From positions 1 through 64,000 of the forward strand of contig NW_013546178.1 in NCBI RefSeq assembly GCF_000760515.2: DNA of 64,000 nt, given 5' to 3'. Origin of the DNA: Mitosporidium daphniae. Taxonomy: Eukaryota; Microsporidia. This document shows, one piece after another, positions 30,764-41,646 of the stretch. Each line of letters starts with the position of its first letter. Position 1 is the stretch's first letter. The notes beneath the pieces were generated by a model. That model was given only the letters and a program-made list of their open reading frames with translations, did no database searches and was not told the DNA's origin. The position numbers and the translations under genes were made by a program.

Positions 30764-30901
30764 ATGCACAAATTAGTAAGATTTACTAGGCTTCTTATCA
30801 CTGCGTACACTTTTTTTTGGTGCATGCAGGCATCGCAACGTAAAAGCCCTGAAAACCGGTACAAGCTCGGTGACTTTGATTCAAAGGGACATTTTCTTTG
30901 A
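30764..30901 (+). CDS. Possible micro-gene (27 aa)
   Basis: Exons 30764-30775 and 30830-30901 with a 54-nt intron (GTAAG donor, TGCATGCAG acceptor) encode MHKL joined to ASQRKSPENRYKLGDF and a short end. Such a small product may be chance, but the splice signals are good and the gap is otherwise empty. Confidence 0.25.
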   Translation: MHKLVRFTRLLITAYTFFWCMQASQRKSPENRYKLGDFDSKGHFL

Positions 30902-30930
30902 TGGTTGAAATCTCACAAATGAGCAAATAA

Positions 30931-30985
30931 TTCAAGGTGCTTTCAAGGTGCTTTCAAGGTGTCTATTCAAGGTATTTATTCAAGA
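30931..30985. repeat. TTCAAGGTGC tandem repeat
   Basis: Five decaying copies of an 11-12-bp unit (TTCAAGGTGCT). The last copies overlap the final codons and stop of DJ-1 (30976). Confidence 0.8.
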
Positions 30986-31681
30986 TTGCCTGGAGCTGAG
31001 CTTTCAAAGAGTCCTGCAGAAACAACTCGCTTCATCATTTCGCTGCCTGCAATGGCCTCTACTAACGCCAGGGCAAATGGAATCGCTGTGCCCGGTCCGC
31101 GGCTAAGTAATTTAAAAAAAGGCATACCTTGTAATCAATTGGGAGCGCGATCCCGAGCGAACGACCGGAACGTCGTCTCTCCAGGTGTAGACCCCAGAAA
31201 GATCGTCCTTGAATGAAGGATATGCGGTGAGCTGAATATCCTTTCCAACTATTCCAGCCTCCTTCAAAGCCATTGGGGCGGCACATATTGCCCCAAGGAT
31301 GCTTTCTTTCGAATCATAAACCTTCTTGATGAGCTCAAGGGCCAACGCAGAACTGCAAATCTCTTGTACTCCCCCCATTCCCCCGGGAAGCACAACGGCA
31401 ATCTTTTCAGTTTCAAGGATAATGGTTTCCCCAAATGCCATGCTCTTTTTCAAGACAAAGTGCCCATCCACCATTTCAAGAGTTGCATCTGGAACCAAGT
31501 GGAGCTTATTGGAACCCACAACATGGCTAAGAAGTCGACCAGTCTCCGCATTGAGGGTACGATTCGGACTATTAATAATGGTGACAACCGTGGTAGAAAT
31601 GTTTGCCCGTCGTAGGATGTCTATCACAGTGACCGCCTCAAGCTCTTCAAACCCGTCCATAACAAGCACCAGTGCTATCAT
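30976..31681 (-). CDS. DJ-1/PARK7 family protein
   Basis: Exons 31681-31128 and 31102-30976 (25-nt intron) give 226 aa; start at the ATG at 31681. Seen: VMDGFEELEAVTVIDILRRA with the conserved Glu (about Glu15), VLPGGMGGVQ, the nucleophile elbow AICAAPMAL with Cys133, and SRGPGTAIPFALALVEAI, which is formed precisely by the splice. DJ-1 proteins act in oxidative-stress defence and glyoxal-adduct handling. The chain is about 35 aa longer than human DJ-1 because of one insertion before the PGG motif and a longer tail. Confidence 0.93.
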
Positions 31682-31826
31682 TATCACGAAATGTAAAATT
31701 AGCCAAGCTGCTCCTGCAAATTAAAATGTAAACGCTTGATGGACTTGGGGTTTGTACACACCAATTTCAGCGTCCTAAATTTATTGCAACGGTTGGCTAA
31801 ATTGCAGTTGTGGATGCAGCCCACGA

Positions 31827-34800
31827 TTAGCACCGCTGATCCGAAAGCGAGAGTCTAGGGACAATATTCATACACTGCAATTCTTGAAATAATAGCTTGC
31901 ACGCATATGGGATAGTGGTTGTGGTTACCTTTAACGAGGACTTGCAGAGGTTGCACCACCCTGAGTATCCCAGGAGCCCGCAGCCTTCGCATACATCTAC
32001 ATTGAAGGAGTCCGAGGAAAGCATTAATCGTTCCATGAGAAGCGCTGAAGCTCCATATCCGATCAGACAATCTCGCTCCATCTCGCCGAGCCTGAGACCG
32101 CCATCTCGCGCGCGACCCTCCGTAGGCTGTCTTGTGAGAACCGCCCGAGGCCCCCTTGCACGTGCATGCATTTTATCGAGCACCATGTGCTTGAGCTTTT
32201 GATAATAAATTGGCCCAAAGAAAATATAAACGCCAAGAAGCTCACCAGTGGTTCCCGAACAGAGGGTATCCTTGCCTCCATAGGAGTAGCCCTTTTGTAA
32301 AAGCATCTGTCCAACCGTTTGCGCCTTCTCAGCACAAGCCTCCTCATAGCTAGTAGTGGTGGCAGAGGAAAGAATGTCGCTATGGTCGCCCTCAAAGGCG
32401 CCTGGCGGCTCAAATGGCGTTCCATATGCGAGACGGCCAGCCATCACCCCCGCCTTGCCGTGCAATAGCTCGAGCATCTTACCCACGGTCATGCGAGATG
32501 GAAACCCATGTGGATTCATAATAATATCTGGTGACACACCTAACCCGTTATGCGATAAAAGTACCTGCTGAGGGTCCGTCCATACCGAACGGCATGTCGG
32601 CCTGTGGAACGATCAACCCACAAACACCCTTTTGCCCATGGCGCGAGGAAAACTTGTCCCCAATCTCTGGGCGTCGTGTTGAACGCAACAGTACTTTGAC
32701 CGTAAGCTGGTCATCGCTGTTGGTAGTCAAAAGGACGCGGTCAACCAGCACACTAGTGGGAGACTTGTGTGTCAACGCTACGGTTTTGTATTCGCCACCT
32801 GCAGTGGTGGTGTTTTTCGATGCGTCCTCCCCAGCAGCGATCCCGCCGCCAATAGGAATTTGCTTATTAATGATCACATGCCCAGGTAGAAGACGCTCCC
32901 CTGGTGAGGCAATACCGTCCCCGCTCAATGCCTCATATTTGGAGTAGCTGGATGGCGGTGGAGCCACTATGCGGTCATACGAGCCATTGGCATACTTTTT
33001 TAGGGTGACCATGCCCTTTTTCATGACCATACACCGCCCAAATCCACGGTCTAGTGACGCTTTGTTGATTATTAGTGCATCTTCAATATCAAAGCCAGAC
33101 CACGACATCACGGCCACAGAAGCATTCTGCCCTGCTGGCAGTCGCTCATAGTTTGTCAACTCGATGGTCCTTGTTTTGACCATTGGGCGTTGGGGGTAGC
33201 AGAGGGTGTATAAAAGCGTATCAATCCGCTCCAGCTGGTTGTATCCAATGGTGCCCATGGCTTGTTTACCCATTGCAGATTGATAGGTATTTCTAGGGCT
33301 CTGATTGTGATCTGGGAATGGGATCAGGCCCGCTACAGCACCCAGAATGCACCAAGGAGCAATCTCCATATGTGTGAAAGACGCATATTTTTTGGTATCA
33401 GCAGACCCATAGTGAGCATTGGCAAAAAAGTGTTGCTCGTGTTCCCTTTTCTCTAGCTTTACTTGAACAAGGTCATCCAAACCCAAAGCAATATACGAGT
33501 CGTTTTCCTCATTGACATCCAAATACTCCACAAGCCCTTTGGCAGCCATTAATTCGTCCCAAGTGCCGATAGACTTGAGGTGGTCCATAGTAAGTACCGG
33601 AGAACTTCCGTCCTCATTAAGAATCAGCAATGGTCTAAGCGGGCGACCTCCATCCGAGGCAATTTGGATCGTAGACGATGTAGAAGAAGCCGAAATGCTC
33701 ACATATGGCTCAATCAGACCTGAGCGGCGAAGCTTGCGAAGCGCACTCACCACCTGGGTAGAAAAGCGAGTGATTCCGATGGGAATGCCGTTAAAAAAGA
33801 CGATGCTCGTGCCTGGGGTATGAATCTCGGCTCCAGAAAATCCTTCAATTGGCTCGACCATCCCAAGCCCTTCAAGGATAAGGGTACGTAGCGGTCCTTC
33901 TGCGCTATCGACCGAAATAAGCGTCAACAATGCAAGATTTTTTACGAGCCCACAGGCTTCTCCCTCGGGGGTATCGGAGGGGCAGGTTATACCCCATTGC
34001 GATGTTTGCAGCGAGCGAGGTCCAGAAACCTTTCGTGTCTTTTCAAATTGAGATGAAATTCGCGTCATCATTCCCAGTCCGGAAATGTATGAAAGCCGCG
34101 ACAGTACTTGGGTAACACCTGCGCGCTCCATGCGGAAACGACGTAAAAACCAATTTCCTGTGGAAAGCGCGCGGATCATTCCGCTGGTAATAAGATCTCC
34201 CTGTAGCTGCAATAGGCGCAGAACGTCGAACTCCTGAGCTCGGTTCGGTTTTGAAAGCACCTTATCGATGGAGCGTTTTAGGTCGCTGTTGAAGCGCTTG
34301 AAAAGATCCTCAAATAGAAGGCCAAGGAGCTCTCCAGAAAGCTCTAATCGTTTGTTACCAACATAGTCCCGGTCATCTGGAATGGCATCACCTCGAAGCG
34401 CCTGGATTACTTTTCGCGCCATGAGCGCAAGAAAAAGCGCCTTCAGACGCAAAAGGGTGCCCTCCACCGGGACATGAGAAAGTAAAAGGTCCGTAAGGAA
34501 ATCGCGGGCATCTTCCAAACGGCGATCCACCGCAGATGAAGAAAGAGCCGACACATTAGAGGGCGCTCCCCCAATAAGCGAGCTTGTCATTTTCCGCGAA
34601 ATTCGCACATGTGTAGCCAAATAAGAAAGCGCCTGAGCAGTGGTGAAGATATTTAGAGAAACTGCTTCTTCCGCTGAGGGACCCAAGGCTTCCACATAGC
34701 GCGGATCGTTTCCACAGACCAGCTGCACAATCTCGCGGTCTGCCTGCACACCAAGCGCCTACTTGTGGCATAAATCAATGTTCAAGTAAAAAATCAAAAA

Positions 34801-35690
34801 ATCGTATAACGAAAGCATGGGCAACCAAAGTCGCACTCACCTTGAACATGACAAAAAGGGGAAAGTCGTCGGTAAGGTTGTTGTGCCGCACGTAGAGCTT
34901 GTCATTTTTGACAGCCACATAAGTCTTGCTTTTGCGTTCATGGGTTGAGCTAAAAACGGCCAAATTAAAAGGGAAAATATGTTACCTGGTCACAGAGGCA
35001 TATAGCAACCCTTTGCGATCGACGTCCAGTAGAATCCTATTCTTGGAAAGCTGCTCTTGAATGAGGATGACCTTTTCTGTCCCTTTAATGATAAAATATC
35101 CGCCTGGATCAAGGGGACACTCTGTGACATTTGCAAATGCCTTTTCATCGTTACCCAATGCTTTGAGGTGGCAGCGTGATGAACGCAACATGATTGGAAG
35201 CCTTCCAATTTGCACATTCTTGCGAGTTACGATCTGCTTGCCTCGAGTATATTCGATGTCAACCACAATTGGGGCAGAATATGTCAAGTCCCTGAGACGA
35301 CACTCATGTGGCGTTATGGAATGCACAATCAAGTCTTCCTGGATTGACGGCATCTCGACGCCGATATTTGTGTATCTACGATATTAAATCAAAGAACGGC
35401 GAGAAATGGGAAAAATACAAAAGCATCATAATGGACGAGAAAAACATTTCAACTCCATAAGATACAGGAAACTTGGCCATGTAAACAAATCAACCGAACA
35501 CAAATGGGGGGTACCTCAGAAAAAAGGAAGGATCCACATCCGAATCGACCTTGGCATCAGTCTGGACGATTTTCATCATATCTGTGGAGATGAAGTAATC
35601 GAAAGAATCCAGATGCTGCTTTATAAGGCCTCTGTTCTGCAAATAGAGCGGTACAAGCCGCCACTTTTCAGCCAGGATGTTGTCACCCAT
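31827..35690 (-). CDS. RPC2: RNA polymerase III second-largest subunit RPC2
   Basis: Exons 35690-35515, 35375-34986, 34949-34841, 34758-32565 and 32539-31827 (introns 139, 36, 82 and 25 nt) give 1193 aa (yeast Ret1 1149). Pol III-type sequence throughout: [74 protein letters not shown] and the C4 zinc site [17 protein letters not shown]. It forms half of the catalytic cleft that makes tRNAs, 5S and U6 RNA. An in-frame GT 21 nt upstream of the last donor allows a 7-residue-shorter form; the region reads [17 protein letters not shown] or MPFGVSPDII, and neither matches the usual spacing exactly. Confidence 0.95.
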
Positions 35691-35834
35691 ACCGGATGGC
35701 GTAATTTTAAAATGTTCAATTTAATTACTACCTCAATACAAATGTCTACCAATCGACGACTCTTTCATTAATTAATTATTGGCAATAAATTGAGCGATTG
35801 ACGGATGAATGTTTACAAAAATTACAAGATGAAT

Positions 35835-38171
35835 TTACAGCTGCAAGCCAGCAGCTGTGATGCGCTCGACCTTGGCAATGATGTGTTTACCGTACGTGTA
35901 CTTTTTCAATGTAGGCAGATGAGGCTTGATCCTCAATACAAGTTGTTCGCGCTGGTCTGGGTCTGCAACATCCAGCGTGCGTTGAATCACATAATTCGCA
36001 AACGGATCCTTCATCATCATGGACAGGAGTGCAGGACCAGCATGGAGAATCTCCTCCACCATCAGCCTGCGATCGGCAGGCTGAGAGTGTGCCATGGACT
36101 TTTCCACCACATTTGAAGCAAACTTGTGGCGAGAAAGATCCAGCAGCTTGCCTCGCACACAACCGATGATTGCGGTTCTATCAGAGGGCCGCCCTCGCTC
36201 GATTACATGCTGGATGACATAATTTCCATATTGGTCAAGGACAAGCTCATCTACATGTTCATGAAGCTCTTGAAGAAGAGGTCCGGACTGTGAAGATTCG
36301 CAATGCTCAAAAATGCGCTGTAGAACCCTGCACCCGTATGGATGCATGGCCAGCACCTCCACTTGTCCTCTGAAAGAGTCCACTACGAATTGCACTCTAG
36401 CAGCGGGAACCCTCTCAATGACCTTCTGGATGACGTGATTTCCATTTTGGTCTTTTACGCACCTGATCACGTGTCCGGTGAGCTCGACTATCAGCAAAGA
36501 CTGGACATCAGCAGGAAGGTTTTCAAGTGCTTTTTGGACAACCCTGCAGCCGTACATCTGAAGAGACAGACTGACCACATGGTCTTGCATGGCAATCGCC
36601 AAGGCTCGGCGCTGCCCATCGCTGCCCAATTCAAAGAACTTTTGGATCACATAGTTGCCAAAGACATCTGTCATCAGTGAAACCGCATGAGGCAATAGCT
36701 CTTGAAAGATCAGTTCTTTTTCTTCAACCGTGCAAGTTTCCAACTTTTGTTGGATAAATCGAGAGCCGAACTGATCGCCTGAAAATTCGACGACACAAGA
36801 AAGAATCTCCTTTACAAGAAAGCGTCTGGTGCCCTTGCTTGCTCGAAATTCTTCCAGAAGAGTAGACGTGGCGGCCGAGGTATCCGGTACAGAGGCCAAA
36901 GTAGCAGATGGAGCCATAGAAAGTGCAAAATCCTCTTCTTTTTTCAGTGTGCCTCCAACAAACTGATGGTAGTATGGCTGGCGAATGGGAGTTTTCAAAA
37001 GCGAGTGGTTATTGAGTCTATGTTCGTTCGCAGACATCAGCATATTGCCATTGCAACCATCATCAAAATTGGAATAATGGGTTTGAGATTGCTGATGATG
37101 GCTATTAAAGTTCGGGCGTCGGAAGCTATTGAAAAGGTTACTAGTTGAATCGGAAAAATATGAAAGGTTCTCCTCCGCACCATTAAAGTCTGCCGAACAA
37201 TCAAGGGAAAGATGGCGAAGCGTAGCTTGAATTTGTTCGGCTTCATCGTCGACCAAAGAAGTAGAGGCATCGACGAGAGAATCGGGCGGAGCCCCATTAG
37301 ATATCGACTTGGGCGTACCAGTTAGCGGCGTGGCAGGCTCCCCTGTAGGCAAGGCGGGGGAAGGATTGGCCCTCTTCTCGGTGGAAGGAAATGATGCCTT
37401 AGAAAAGCTGTTTTTACGGTCTGTGGAATGATAAGGCCAAACGGATGAGTGTCCGGTACCTCCATTACCCCACTGCAGATGGTGCCAAGATTGGCCAGGA
37501 GTATACGCAGGAGGCGGGAGTCGAGGGTTCAACCTTGATTGCGAATAGTAATACGCAGCATAGTTGGGATGGCTAGTTAGTTCTTGTTGACTTTTACTTG
37601 GATTGTGGCAGTTGGGCGTTTGGTGCTGAATGTTTGGAAAATATCCTCCTGCATTGGAAGGCCCCACGGTGGGACCCCCGACCACTGATGTCTTTGACTT
37701 TTCGCCTCCCAGAGAGGAATTTTTCTCCAATCGGATATTTCCCTCCAAAGAGGATGGTGGTGGTGGCGGCGGTGGAGGATGGTGAAGTATCTCGGCTGGC
37801 GGTGCGCTGGTCGACCTACTCATGTCGTCAGGAAAGACCAGAAGAGAAGATGTCGACCCTAGTCCACCGATCACGCTATTCCAGGTAATTTTTGTTGAAT
37901 AGTGAGGTGTGGATTGATCCAGACAAATACTTGGATTTTCTTTTTCTTGCAATAGGGATGCCAGCTGGCCAATAGGAATTTGTCGCTGGGGCACGCATGT
38001 TTTTAAGCCGATTCGCATGTCTGCGTCATGCGCTGATGTGGAATTTTCGTCCTTTCTCGAGGAGAATGAAGATGCTGAAACATTCCGCTCTAATGACATG
38101 GAAAACTGGTTGGACAGCTTGGGGTTCAGTGATGGTGACGCATCTGTAATAATGGTGTTATTTTCGGGCAT
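35835..38171 (-). CDS. Pumilio-family RNA-binding protein (PUF)
   Basis: 778 aa from the ATG at 38171, intronless. A Ser/Pro/Asn-rich arm (with a run of prolines near 130) is followed by eight PUF repeats at about 440-765. Their base-reading motifs, in order, are SRFIQQ, NYVIQK, CRVVQK, NHVIQK, CRVLQR, NYVIQH, SNVVEK and NYVIQR. Residue by residue this is the code of PUM1/Puf3, which predicts binding to UGUANAUA in 3' UTRs. Such proteins recruit CCR4-NOT to repress and destabilise mRNAs; NOT4 is also in this window. The nearest relatives by eye are animal Pumilio and yeast Puf3. Confidence 0.94.
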   Translation of the reverse strand: MPENNTIITDASPSLNPKLSNQFSMSLERNVSASSFSSRKDENSTSAHDADMRIGLKTCVPQRQIPIGQLASLLQEKENPSICLDQSTPHYSTKITWNSVIGGLGSTSSLLVFPDDMSRSTSAPPAEILHHPPPPPPPPSSLEGNIRLEKNSSLGGEKSKTSVVGGPTVGPSNAGGYFPNIQHQTPNCHNPSKSQQELTSHPNYAAYYYSQSRLNPRLPPPAYTPGQSWHHLQWGNGGTGHSSVWPYHSTDRKNSFSKASFPSTEKRANPSPALPTGEPATPLTGTPKSISNGAPPDSLVDASTSLVDDEAEQIQATLRHLSLDCSADFNGAEENLSYFSDSTSNLFNSFRRPNFNSHHQQSQTHYSNFDDGCNGNMLMSANEHRLNNHSLLKTPIRQPYYHQFVGGTLKKEEDFALSMAPSATLASVPDTSAATSTLLEEFRASKGTRRFLVKEILSCVVEFSGDQFGSRFIQQKLETCTVEEKELIFQELLPHAVSLMTDVFGNYVIQKFFELGSDGQRRALAIAMQDHVVSLSLQMYGCRVVQKALENLPADVQSLLIVELTGHVIRCVKDQNGNHVIQKVIERVPAARVQFVVDSFRGQVEVLAMHPYGCRVLQRIFEHCESSQSGPLLQELHEHVDELVLDQYGNYVIQHVIERGRPSDRTAIIGCVRGKLLDLSRHKFASNVVEKSMAHSQPADRRLMVEEILHAGPALLSMMMKDPFANYVIQRTLDVADPDQREQLVLRIKPHLPTLKKYTYGKHIIAKVERITAAGLQL

Positions 38172-38363
38172 CTTCAATGTACAACAAAAATAAATATCTA
38201 TACAGTACTATTTACACTACTTCAAATGACCTTGGTTTTCAGAAGCGAAACTTGCTGATGCTAAAACTTTAATGATGGATGAATATGGCACTCAAGAAGA
38301 AAACAATGCAATAGCAGAGGACAGAATGTAACAAATTAAGAAAAAGGAAACTTTTAATTTTAA

Positions 38364-38377
38364 TTCTAACCCTAGAA
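38364..38377. promoter_or_regulatory. Telobox-like palindrome upstream of tetraspanin-like gene
   Basis: TTCTAACCCTAGAA lies 80 bp before the tetraspanin-like ATG in a 284-bp gap that otherwise shows only A/T-rich sequence. In plants and fungi AACCCTAA teloboxes bind Myb/TRF-type factors. Function here is inferred. Confidence 0.35.
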
Positions 38378-38455
38378 TTAGTGCGGTTTTTCATTGGTGG
38401 CATTTACTGTTAGAAAGAACCAGTGAAAATGGAGCGGGGGCGTGGTCCTTAACAC

Positions 38456-39280
38456 ATGCATACACGGCCCGATGCCGCGATATTAATCATGCGAGCTTCG
38501 CCTTCCTCCTCAGCCTCTTCATTGGGGGCTGGTAAATCATCTTCGATGAAAAAACATTCTCTTCGCTCATCCAAGAATGCTTTTACTGACCACCGCTCTC
38601 TTTTTCCTGGCATTGAAGAGGGCGCAGACATAAGACGGCAGGACCATCTGAACTTTAATGAGGGTGATCGTGTTTCGCAGGGAGACCGGAATATCTTCCT
38701 GATTATCGTTTTTAACATCCTCCAGATCGTGTCGATAATTGGGGGGTTTTTGCTCATATTCATTTGGGCCCACTTTGGCATCAAGTATAACTTGTTTTTC
38801 AATTGGGCGCTTATTCTGGGCATTGTTGCCATCATTACACATTTGGTCGGGATGGCTTCGTTATTTTGGAGATGCAGGAAAATGGGTCTTTTGTACCTGC
38901 TGATGGTTCTCGGCTCTGTTCTTCTGTATGCATATATCATTTTGCATGTATCCTCGTACGAGGGAAAGTTTGATCGAGTGTATGCCGAAAAGTGGGATTC
39001 TCTCTCTGCACAGCAAAAGGCGTCCGTTGAGAGCGAGGTAAGAATTGGCGTGTAATTTGCCTAGTTTGATTGCGCCGGCTGGAACTATTCAGCCGAGGTG
39101 TCACCCACCGACATTACTCAAAATGACACAAATGCCATTGTGTTGCCGAAAAAAAGCTGTGGCCTGTTGGTGATGCAGATTTTAGAGGCTATCGACACTG
39201 ATAGATGGCCCTTGTTGATAGGGTTCTATATTTATCATGTGCTCAACTTTGCCCTTGCCGTTAAGCTAATTTATTTTTAA
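38456..39280 (+). CDS. Tetraspanin-like four-helix membrane protein
   Basis: Exons 38456-39037 and 39065-39280 (27-nt intron) give 265 aa; an internal ATG at 38489 could also be the start. A Ser/basic cytosolic arm precedes four membrane spans: IIVFNILQIVSIIGG, ALILGIVAIITHLVG, LLYLLMVLGSVLLYA, and a last one ending FALAVKLIYF. The loop after span three has FDCAGWN, close to the tetraspanin CCG motif, and a later Cys (KKSCG). Fungal tetraspanins act in polarised growth and host entry structures. Because only one Cys of the CCG pair is present, the family assignment is likely but not certain. Confidence 0.65.
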
Positions 39281-39360
39281 CCCGGCAGCGATATCTTTTT
39301 GTAATAAATTTAAACTCAAAGTGACGTTTCGGCATCATCATGCTGTAAATGGGAGAGGGC

Positions 39361-39366
39361 CACGTG
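39361..39366. promoter_or_regulatory. E-box CACGTG upstream of the bHLH-like gene
   Basis: A perfect CACGTG lies 79 bp before the bHLH-like ATG at 39445, followed by a TGTG run and an AATTT repeat. A single hexamer occurs often by chance, so regulation by a bHLH factor is only suggested. Confidence 0.3.
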
Positions 39367-39444
39367 TGTGTGCTGAGTTGTAATCAAATCGAATCGAATC
39401 AATTTAATTTAATTTAATTTCTGGATACCCTTTTCACACATCTC

Positions 39445-40098
39445 ATGGTGGGTGCACAAGCTTCCGTCCCTTCAATTGAAAAGACCAAGGGACACCTAGA
39501 CGTGGAAAGTGTTTTTAATGAGGATCAGATATTTTCAAAGTATACAAACATTCAAAAAACATCGCCCCTCTTGGCAAGTAAGTATTCCAACAGCTCTACT
39601 TCCTTAATGGACCCGCCGATGTTAACAGGTGCTCATCAATATTTGTATGAGGAACATTTCAATAAGATATTTATTTGTAAGCCAAAAGAGCCAAGCATAT
39701 CCTGTGGCTTTAGGCCAACTTTTTCGGTCACCCCAAGCCCAGAAAGCCCTCCAAACTCGCCGAAACACGATTCCTTTCGGAAAGAAGACCCATTAGTGAC
39801 CCCTTCCGCTGAAGCTTCCGTTTTCTCTTTAGACCAGACATGTCCTCATTCTGGGCTGTTTGAAACAATCTCCAACCCTTCACAGATATCAAAGTGCCCC
39901 TCTCTAACGCTTCGGACACGAAGCATGGACTATCCAAGTGTTATCGCTCGTCGAAAAAGTACCATCAATGCTGCTTGCGAGGAGCTCCGCGAGCTTCTAG
40001 AGTTGCCAAAAACTACGTCCAAAATCGATACCCTGCAACACGTTATCCAACTAATTGCCGCCCATAAGAAGAGAAAAACCCGATCAGACACCGAATAG
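39445..40098 (+). CDS. bHLH-like protein
   Basis: 217 aa, intronless. The last 55 residues have a helix-loop-helix pattern: ARRKSTINAACEELRELLEL, a short loop with Lys, then IDTLQHVIQLIAAHKK. The first part is Ser/Pro-rich with TPSPESPPNSP, a possible phosphorylation region. When the basic region is aligned to H-N-x-x-E-R-x-R-R-x-x-I-N, the Glu that reads the CA of an E-box is replaced by Ile. DNA binding may therefore be atypical or lost, making it a possible dimerisation partner. The rest of the protein has no recognisable domain. Confidence 0.65.
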   Translation: MVGAQASVPSIEKTKGHLDVESVFNEDQIFSKYTNIQKTSPLLASKYSNSSTSLMDPPMLTGAHQYLYEEHFNKIFICKPKEPSISCGFRPTFSVTPSPESPPNSPKHDSFRKEDPLVTPSAEASVFSLDQTCPHSGLFETISNPSQISKCPSLTLRTRSMDYPSVIARRKSTINAACEELRELLELPKTTSKIDTLQHVIQLIAAHKKRKTRSDTE

Positions 40099-40126
40099 AT
40101 TAAAGAACGGGTATTCTTAGTTTTTA

Positions 40127-41524
40127 TTATAATAAACCCACCACCATCAGACTAAGCAATGAACTTAGGAGGATTGTTGCTTTGTCACAAGAAACGCACA
40201 GCCAGCCCGAAGACACTGAAGATGGGATTTCACCATCCAACAGCGCGGGCTTCGCCTCGACATCTACAGACGCGGCCGAAATAGACGGTAAAGCAATAAA
40301 TCTAGTTCTATTAACCAGGTTGCTGGAATTCGAGGAGACTGGTTCATATAGCGCGGGGGGGATCAGGGGAAAGAATGTTGAAACGCTTTTTATGTTGAAG
40401 GCTGAAAACTGTGTGTCCGGCGTTTCTCCCTTCAAAAGTCCTGCATTGCGTTTTACCGAGAGAGAGCGTCCAAAGAAAAGCAGAAGAGCATTGAATGTTT
40501 TTAAAAAGACAAAATAGCGAGTGTGCTCTAGCTCTTGAGCCGAAATGACCTTGGGGGATGTAGCAGGGAAAAATGCTTGGATAATGTTGCACAAAATATT
40601 CCTGTTAATTCCGATAAAGGTCGAAGATTGGTCATCAAACCGATTTTCCTTCCAGATAATCGAAGTCTTTTGAAGATATACTACGACGTAATAGAAAAAG
40701 AAGGATTTCATCATCCAGATCGGGAGGTTTTCATTTTTTAGAGTATTACGGAGAGCTTCGATTTCTTGAAGAATGGAATTGTGGCAGATGATGGCTTTCA
40801 GCAGATCGATAAGGCAAAGATTAAAAAAAATGTCCAAAAAAGTCAAGTTTAAATTTTGCCTAAAGTGGCTTAACAAAATTCCGAACAGCAAATTGCAGTT
40901 CACAAACAAAAAAACCAAAGTAACCGTATAAGGAGTAAACGACTTGTCAGCCAAATACTCCTGAAAATAGATCATCGCTGCAATAAAAGGCACCATCAAT
41001 TCGTACTCGGTGATCATTGAAAAGTTGCACAAAATAAAGTAAAAATAATACCAGAGCTGTGAGGCCGTCATCAAGAATGAACAGTCCGAGTATATGTTGT
41101 TGAGCTTGTCTCGCAGCTCAGAGGAAATGCATTCAAAAAGAGTAATTACCAAAACCCATCGAATCGAGGCCATGGAGGGCTTTGCGACACTAAGAGAAGG
41201 GATAGAAATGCAAAGCGTTTCAGCTAGGAATCTATTTAAAGGATAGCCTTCGCCAAGTATGTTAAAGATCATGAGGCAAAAAATGCACGATAATGCTGAA
41301 AACAGCTCGTGAAAACTGTCTGTCCAAGGAATCCATTGGTTAGTTAGGGAGCATCCTGTCTGGAATAAATAATATGTGACCACACAAATTCCGGTCTCAT
41401 ATTTGGAGATTTTCTCAATCGAGGTTTGCATGTATGATGGCCTGTCGAGTTCATTCCCAAAAACGCAAGGGATGCAAGCTATCACAGCAATGACTGCAGC
41501 AAGTATTTTAATAACGCCTCTCAT
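40127..41524 (-). CDS. Multi-span membrane or GPI-type protein, orphan
   Basis: 465 aa, intronless. It begins with a signal peptide (MRGVIKILAAVIAVIACIPC). Several hydrophobic helices follow (for example LVFLFVNCNLLFGILL and FFFYYVVVYL) and a Ser-rich domain. The end is hydrophobic (ILLSSLLSLMVVGLL) just after a Cys-containing stretch. The terminal segment could be a GPI-attachment signal or a last membrane span. No known family recognised. It overlaps no other convincing gene, and its length without stops in A/T-rich DNA supports it. Convergent with the bHLH-like gene (28 bp between stops). Confidence 0.65.
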   Translation of the reverse strand: MRGVIKILAAVIAVIACIPCVFGNELDRPSYMQTSIEKISKYETGICVVTYYLFQTGCSLTNQWIPWTDSFHELFSALSCIFCLMIFNILGEGYPLNRFLAETLCISIPSLSVAKPSMASIRWVLVITLFECISSELRDKLNNIYSDCSFLMTASQLWYYFYFILCNFSMITEYELMVPFIAAMIYFQEYLADKSFTPYTVTLVFLFVNCNLLFGILLSHFRQNLNLTFLDIFFNLCLIDLLKAIICHNSILQEIEALRNTLKNENLPIWMMKSFFFYYVVVYLQKTSIIWKENRFDDQSSTFIGINRNILCNIIQAFFPATSPKVISAQELEHTRYFVFLKTFNALLLFFGRSLSVKRNAGLLKGETPDTQFSAFNIKSVSTFFPLIPPALYEPVSSNSSNLVNRTRFIALPSISAASVDVEAKPALLDGEIPSSVSSGWLCVSCDKATILLSSLLSLMVVGLL

Positions 41525-41646
41525 TAAAAATTAAAAAAAGCACAAAATAATTGAAAAAAATAGGACATTGCAATGACTCTTTTTTGTGAACACAACCAAT
41601 AGCAAGCCCCACATTAAAATTTAAAATGATTACAGTTTATATAAAG

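Noticed and set aside
35376-35514. snoRNA in the 139-nt RPC2 intron
   Set aside because: An ATGATG element is present but there is no CTGA box in a suitable place and no terminal stem.
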